Shown here in pieces: positions 5,643 through 8,512 of a DNA stretch of 8,512 bases. The position numbers were made by a program, and so were the translations under genes. Positions within the stretch are counted from its first letter, which is position 1; every line of letters starts with the position of its first letter. Location: contig CAILKA010000228.1 in assembly GCA_903834645.1 (NCBI GenBank), forward strand, positions 1-8,512. The letters run 5' to 3'. The stretch comes from an uncultured beta proteobacterium (GTDB lineage Bacteria > Pseudomonadota > Gammaproteobacteria > Burkholderiales > Burkholderiaceae_C). The notes beneath the pieces are model-generated. The model was not told where the DNA came from, did not search any database, and saw only the letters and a list, made by a program, of their open reading frames with translations.

Positions 5643-7382
5643 CTAGCCCGCAAAGCGCCGGTCGGCGCGCTCCACCACCTGGTGCGACAGCCAGGTGCCC
5701 AGGGCCACCACGACGATGGCCAGCACCCCCAGGGCCGCCCCGGGCCCGCGCCCGGCCACGCTCTGCATGTAGAGATAGATGCCGTAACTCATGGGCGCCT
5801 GCGAGTCTGCCGACACCAGCAGGATCGTGGCCGAGAGCTCGACGGCCGCCGTGATGAAGCTCGTGACGAAGCCCGCCAGGATCCCGCCGGCCATCAGCGG
5901 CACGCCCACCCGCCGGATCGTGCGCGCGCGCGTGGCGCCCACGCTTTGCGCCGCCTCCTCCAGCGACACATGCACCTGCTGCAGCGCCGCCACGCAGGCG
6001 CGCAGCGCGTAAGGCAGCCGCCGCACGGCGTAGGCCAGCATGATCATCACCCACGTGCCCGTGAGCAGCACCTCGGTGCCGGGCAGCGTCACGCCCTTGT
6101 ACAGGCGCAGGTAGCCGATGGCCAGCACGAGACCCGGAACCGCCAGCGACGCGGTGGCGATCCAGTCGAGCCACTGGCGCGCCGGCAAGCGCGTGCGCAG
6201 GATCAGGTAGGCCACCGTCACGCCGATCACCACGTCCAGCAGCGCCGCCAGGCCGCAGTAGACGAGCGTGTTGCGGATCATGCCGCCGGCGTCGGCGAAC
6301 ACGGTGGCGTAGTGCGCCAGCGTGTAGGCATCGGGCAGCGGCGAGAAGCTCCACACGCGCGCAAACGACAGCAGCAGCACCCCCACGTGCGGCGACAGCG
6401 TGACGAGCAGCAGCAGCGCGATCCAGCCATAGGCCAGCGCGCTGGCCAGCGGCGTCAGCGTGCGCCGCTGCAGGCTCGTGCCACCCTTTTGCACGCTCGC
6501 GTAGTCGCGCCCGCGAAGCGCGTAGGCCGACAAGGCCATCGCCAGGATCGAGAAGGCGATCAGGATGACGCTGATCACGTAGCCCAGCGGGTCCTCCAGC
6601 CCCACCTGCGTGATGCGCAGGTAGGCCTGGGGCGCCAGCAGGTTCGTCTGCCCCATCACGAGCGGCGTGCCCAGGTCGTCGAAGACCTTCACGAAGACGA
6701 GCGAAGCGCCGGCGAGAAAGCCCGGCAGGGCCAGCGGGAACACCACGCGCGCAAACAGCCGCCAGCCGCGGCAGCCCAGGTTCAGCGCCGCCTCCTCCAT
6801 CGCCCCGTCGATGTTGCGCAGCGCGGCCGTGAGATTCATCAGGATGAAGGGGAAGTAGTGGATGGCCTGCACGAAGACCAGGCCACCGAGCCCTTCCATG
6901 ATCGGCAGCGTGAAGCCCAGGTGCTCCTGCGCCAGCAGGTTGACGGTGCCCGAGCGGCCGAAGATCAGCTGCAGCGCCACCGCGCCCACGAAGGGCGGCA
7001 TGATCAGCGGCAGCACCCCGAGCGTCTGGATCAGCAGCGCCCCGCGAAAGCGGAACCGCACCGTGAAGTAGGCCAGCGGCACCGCGATCAGCGTGGCCCA
7101 CACGGTGGACATCACGGCCACGTACAGGCTGTTGAAGAAGGCCTCGCGCATGAGCGAGATGCCTGCGAAGGCGCCGAAGTGGCCCAGCGTGAAGCTGCCG
7201 TCGGCGTCGACGAAGGCGGCGTGGAACACGCGCGCCACGGGCAGCACGAGGAAGAGCAGCAGGAAGGCCAGGACGAGCGCAGCGGCCACCCAGGTACCGG
7301 CGCCCACGCCCACGCTCCAGCCCCCGCCCGGGCGGGCCTTCCCCTGCAGGCTCGCTGCGGGAGCGGCGTCGGGCGCGCTCAA
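5643..7382 (-). CDS. ABC transporter permease, fused double-domain (FbpB-like)
   Basis: A 579-residue inner-membrane protein in which two copies of the binding-protein-dependent permease domain are fused. This single gene therefore supplies the whole membrane channel, with about 12 helices predicted. The first membrane segment is about residues 31-54. Each half has an EAA loop that docks the ATPase: EEAALNLG (196-203, continuing to the FPLALP segment) and EEAAQSVG (475-482, continuing to VPLMAGG). A charged linker at about 290-310 joins the halves. This arrangement is typical of ferric iron (FbpB/SfuB) and some phosphonate or other importers. The start is a TTG at 7382-7380 overlapping the upstream TGA stop as TTGA, which implies translational coupling to the binding-protein gene; no good ribosome site is visible. 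A GTG at codon 24 is an alternative. The ATPase gene follows 14 bases after its stop. Confidence 0.93.
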   Translation of the reverse strand: MSAPDAAPAASLQGKARPGGGWSVGVGAGTWVAAALVLAFLLLFLVLPVARVFHAAFVDADGSFTLGHFGAFAGISLMREAFFNSLYVAVMSTVWATLIAVPLAYFTVRFRFRGALLIQTLGVLPLIMPPFVGAVALQLIFGRSGTVNLLAQEHLGFTLPIMEGLGGLVFVQAIHYFPFILMNLTAALRNIDGAMEEAALNLGCRGWRLFARVVFPLALPGFLAGASLVFVKVFDDLGTPLVMGQTNLLAPQAYLRITQVGLEDPLGYVISVILIAFSILAMALSAYALRGRDYASVQKGGTSLQRRTLTPLASALAYGWIALLLLVTLSPHVGVLLLSFARVWSFSPLPDAYTLAHYATVFADAGGMIRNTLVYCGLAALLDVVIGVTVAYLILRTRLPARQWLDWIATASLAVPGLVLAIGYLRLYKGVTLPGTEVLLTGTWVMIMLAYAVRRLPYALRACVAALQQVHVSLEEAAQSVGATRARTIRRVGVPLMAGGILAGFVTSFITAAVELSATILLVSADSQAPMSYGIYLYMQSVAGRGPGAALGVLAIVVVALGTWLSHQVVERADRRFAG

Positions 7383-8512
7383 CGCAGCAGCGCGCCGGCC
7401 TGCTCGGCCAGCGCGCGCGCCTTGGCGTAGTTCTCGCGCGCGGCGGCGTTCCAGCGGTCCTCCAGGCCCGTGACCTGCTTGTTCACCGCGGCGTCCTTCT
7501 TGTTGGCGGCAAAGAGGGCCAGGAAGTCCTTGTCACCGGCCATGCGCGGGCCCACCACGGGCGAGTAGGCCGTCTCGCGCGCCTGCTTGAGCAGCGCAGC
7601 CGCCTGGGCGTTGGGATTCTTCGCCAGCGCCGCCTCGGCCTCGTGGATGGCCTTCGTCGCGGCCTGCAGCTCCTTGAGGCGGAAGGTGATGGCCTGGTCG
7701 AACATCGCCGAGACCACGTTGTAGCGCGCCTCCGACAAGTCGGAGTCGAACTGCACCTTGGCCCGCTTGGCGATCTCGAAGGGATTGGGGTAGCCCGCAG
7801 GCGTCTTGCCCCCCATGGCTTCAGGCGGCAGGATCGGCAGGCGCGAGATCTTCGGGTCGTAGAGCAGCTGCTGCCCTTCCATCGACACCGTCCAGGCGAT
7901 GAAGCGGCGCGCCTCGCTGGGGTTTTTCGAACCCGACACGAGCGCGATGTTGGCCGGCACCACCGCCGTCACGTCGGGGTAGACGAACTCCACCGGAAAA
8001 CCCGAATACTTGCCCGCCAGGCCGAAGAAGTCGATCACCAGGCCGATGCCGAACTGCCCGTTGTTGACGCCGTCGGGCACGCCGAAGCTGCGCTCGGTGA
8101 TGGCGGCGCAGTTGCCCGCGATCTGCAGCATCTGCGACCAGCCCTTGTCCCAGCCCTCGCCCTGCAGCAGGGTCTCCACCGTCAGGTGCGTCGTGCCCGA
8201 GCGCGAGGGCGAGCTCATGGCCAGGTGCCCGAAGTAGACGGGCTTGACGAGCTCGGCCCACCGCCTGGCCACCGGCAGCTTGTTGGCCGCCATGTAGCGG
8301 GTGTTGTACATGAGGCCGTAGCCGGCCAGGGCCTGCCCCAGGTACAGGCCCTGTGGGTTGTTGATGGGGTAGTTGCCGACCTTGGCCGGTGCGGCCTTGT
8401 TGGCCAGGTCCGCGACGTTGTCGAGCAGCTTCTGCCCGGCCAGCACCTCGAAGGCGTCGGGCGCGGAGGCCCAGAACACCTCGGGCCGCTGGCCCGCCGG
8501 CAGCTCGCGCAC
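7379..8512 (-). CDS. ABC transporter periplasmic substrate-binding protein, N-terminus outside window
   Basis: The last 377 residues of an extracellular solute-binding protein; the frame is open to the window edge, so the start and signal peptide lie beyond 8512. Numbering from the edge, VFWASAPDAF (12-21) is the usual first-lobe strand and loop, GYGLMYNTRYM (64-74) the hinge strand, SSPSRSGTTH (100-109) the ligand-loop region, and DFFGLAGKYSGFPVEFVYP (161-179) the return crossover. The pattern fits the iron(III)/phosphonate class that partners fused permeases and TOBE-type ATPases. No adjacent Tyr-Tyr pair typical of the FbpA iron site is seen, so iron is not supported as ligand. After about residue 275 the chain is Ala/Lys/Glu-rich and looks helical to the end. 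With the missing N-terminus the protein would exceed the usual 340-350 residues. It is the upstream gene of the transporter group, and its stop overlaps the permease start. Confidence 0.9.
   Translation of the reverse strand: MRELPAGQRPEVFWASAPDAFEVLAGQKLLDNVADLANKAAPAKVGNYPINNPQGLYLGQALAGYGLMYNTRYMAANKLPVARRWAELVKPVYFGHLAMSSPSRSGTTHLTVETLLQGEGWDKGWSQMLQIAGNCAAITERSFGVPDGVNNGQFGIGLVIDFFGLAGKYSGFPVEFVYPDVTAVVPANIALVSGSKNPSEARRFIAWTVSMEGQQLLYDPKISRLPILPPEAMGGKTPAGYPNPFEIAKRAKVQFDSDLSEARYNVVSAMFDQAITFRLKELQAATKAIHEAEAALAKNPNAQAAALLKQARETAYSPVVGPRMAGDKDFLALFAANKKDAAVNKQVTGLEDRWNAAARENYAKARALAEQAGALLR

Noticed and set aside
5629..7101. Upstream extension of the ATPase frame through the permease gene
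   Set aside because: This part is an out-of-frame shadow of the permease; ATPase homology begins only after 5628.
5682..7430. Plus-strand open frame of 582 codons opposite the permease
   Set aside because: Its His/Gln/Arg-rich, low-complexity translation is what the complement of a hydrophobic membrane gene gives. There is no ribosome site or recognisable domain.
4510..8512. Assigning the ABC transporter to ferric iron uptake
   Set aside because: The architecture fits the iron class, but the same architecture serves phosphonates and other solutes. The visible part of the binding protein lacks a tandem-tyrosine iron site, and no iron genes are nearby.
1..8512. RNA genes, CRISPR arrays, insertion sequences or phage attachment sites
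   Set aside because: No tRNA-like clover sequence, repeat-spacer pattern, transposase or paired terminal inverted repeats was found. The window is nearly all accounted for by seven ordinary genes or gene parts.

Overview
The window is very GC-rich (around 70% by eye) and almost fully coding, with strong C/G preference at third codon positions. A Bug/TctC-type orphan binding protein and the general gene content suggest a betaproteobacterium of the Burkholderiales. This is inferred from style and content; no marker gene is present.

Layout: two convergent gene groups meet at about 4.44-4.51 kb. The plus-strand group holds the 3' part of an arylsulfatase (1-783, cut by the window edge), a formylglycine-generating enzyme (FGE, 796-1767) with both catalytic cysteines, a Bug/TctC periplasmic binding protein (1797-2798), and a second complete sulfatase of the choline-sulfatase (BetC) type (2798-4441). 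Its spacings are short (12 bp, 29 bp and a TGATG stop/start overlap), which suggests one operon whose promoter lies left of the window. The minus-strand group, read right to left, holds an ABC transporter: a substrate-binding protein (3' part, 7379-8512), a fused two-domain permease (5643-7382) and an ATPase with TOBE-type C-terminus (4510-5628). It also has overlapping or near-touching junctions, and its promoter lies right of the window.

How it fits together: FGE converts the cysteine of the C-x-P-S-R signature in sulfatases to formylglycine, so the operon appears to carry sulfatases with their own activating enzyme. Sulfate esters would be cleaved to an alcohol (possibly choline for the second enzyme) plus sulfate. 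The convergent ABC transporter resembles the ferric/phosphonate/polyamine class by sequence. Its position beside sulfatase genes raises the untested possibility that it imports sulfate esters, as the AtsRBC system does beside arylsulfatase in Pseudomonas. No RNA genes, insertion sequences or CRISPR arrays were seen, and no stretch longer than 300 bases lacks a gene.
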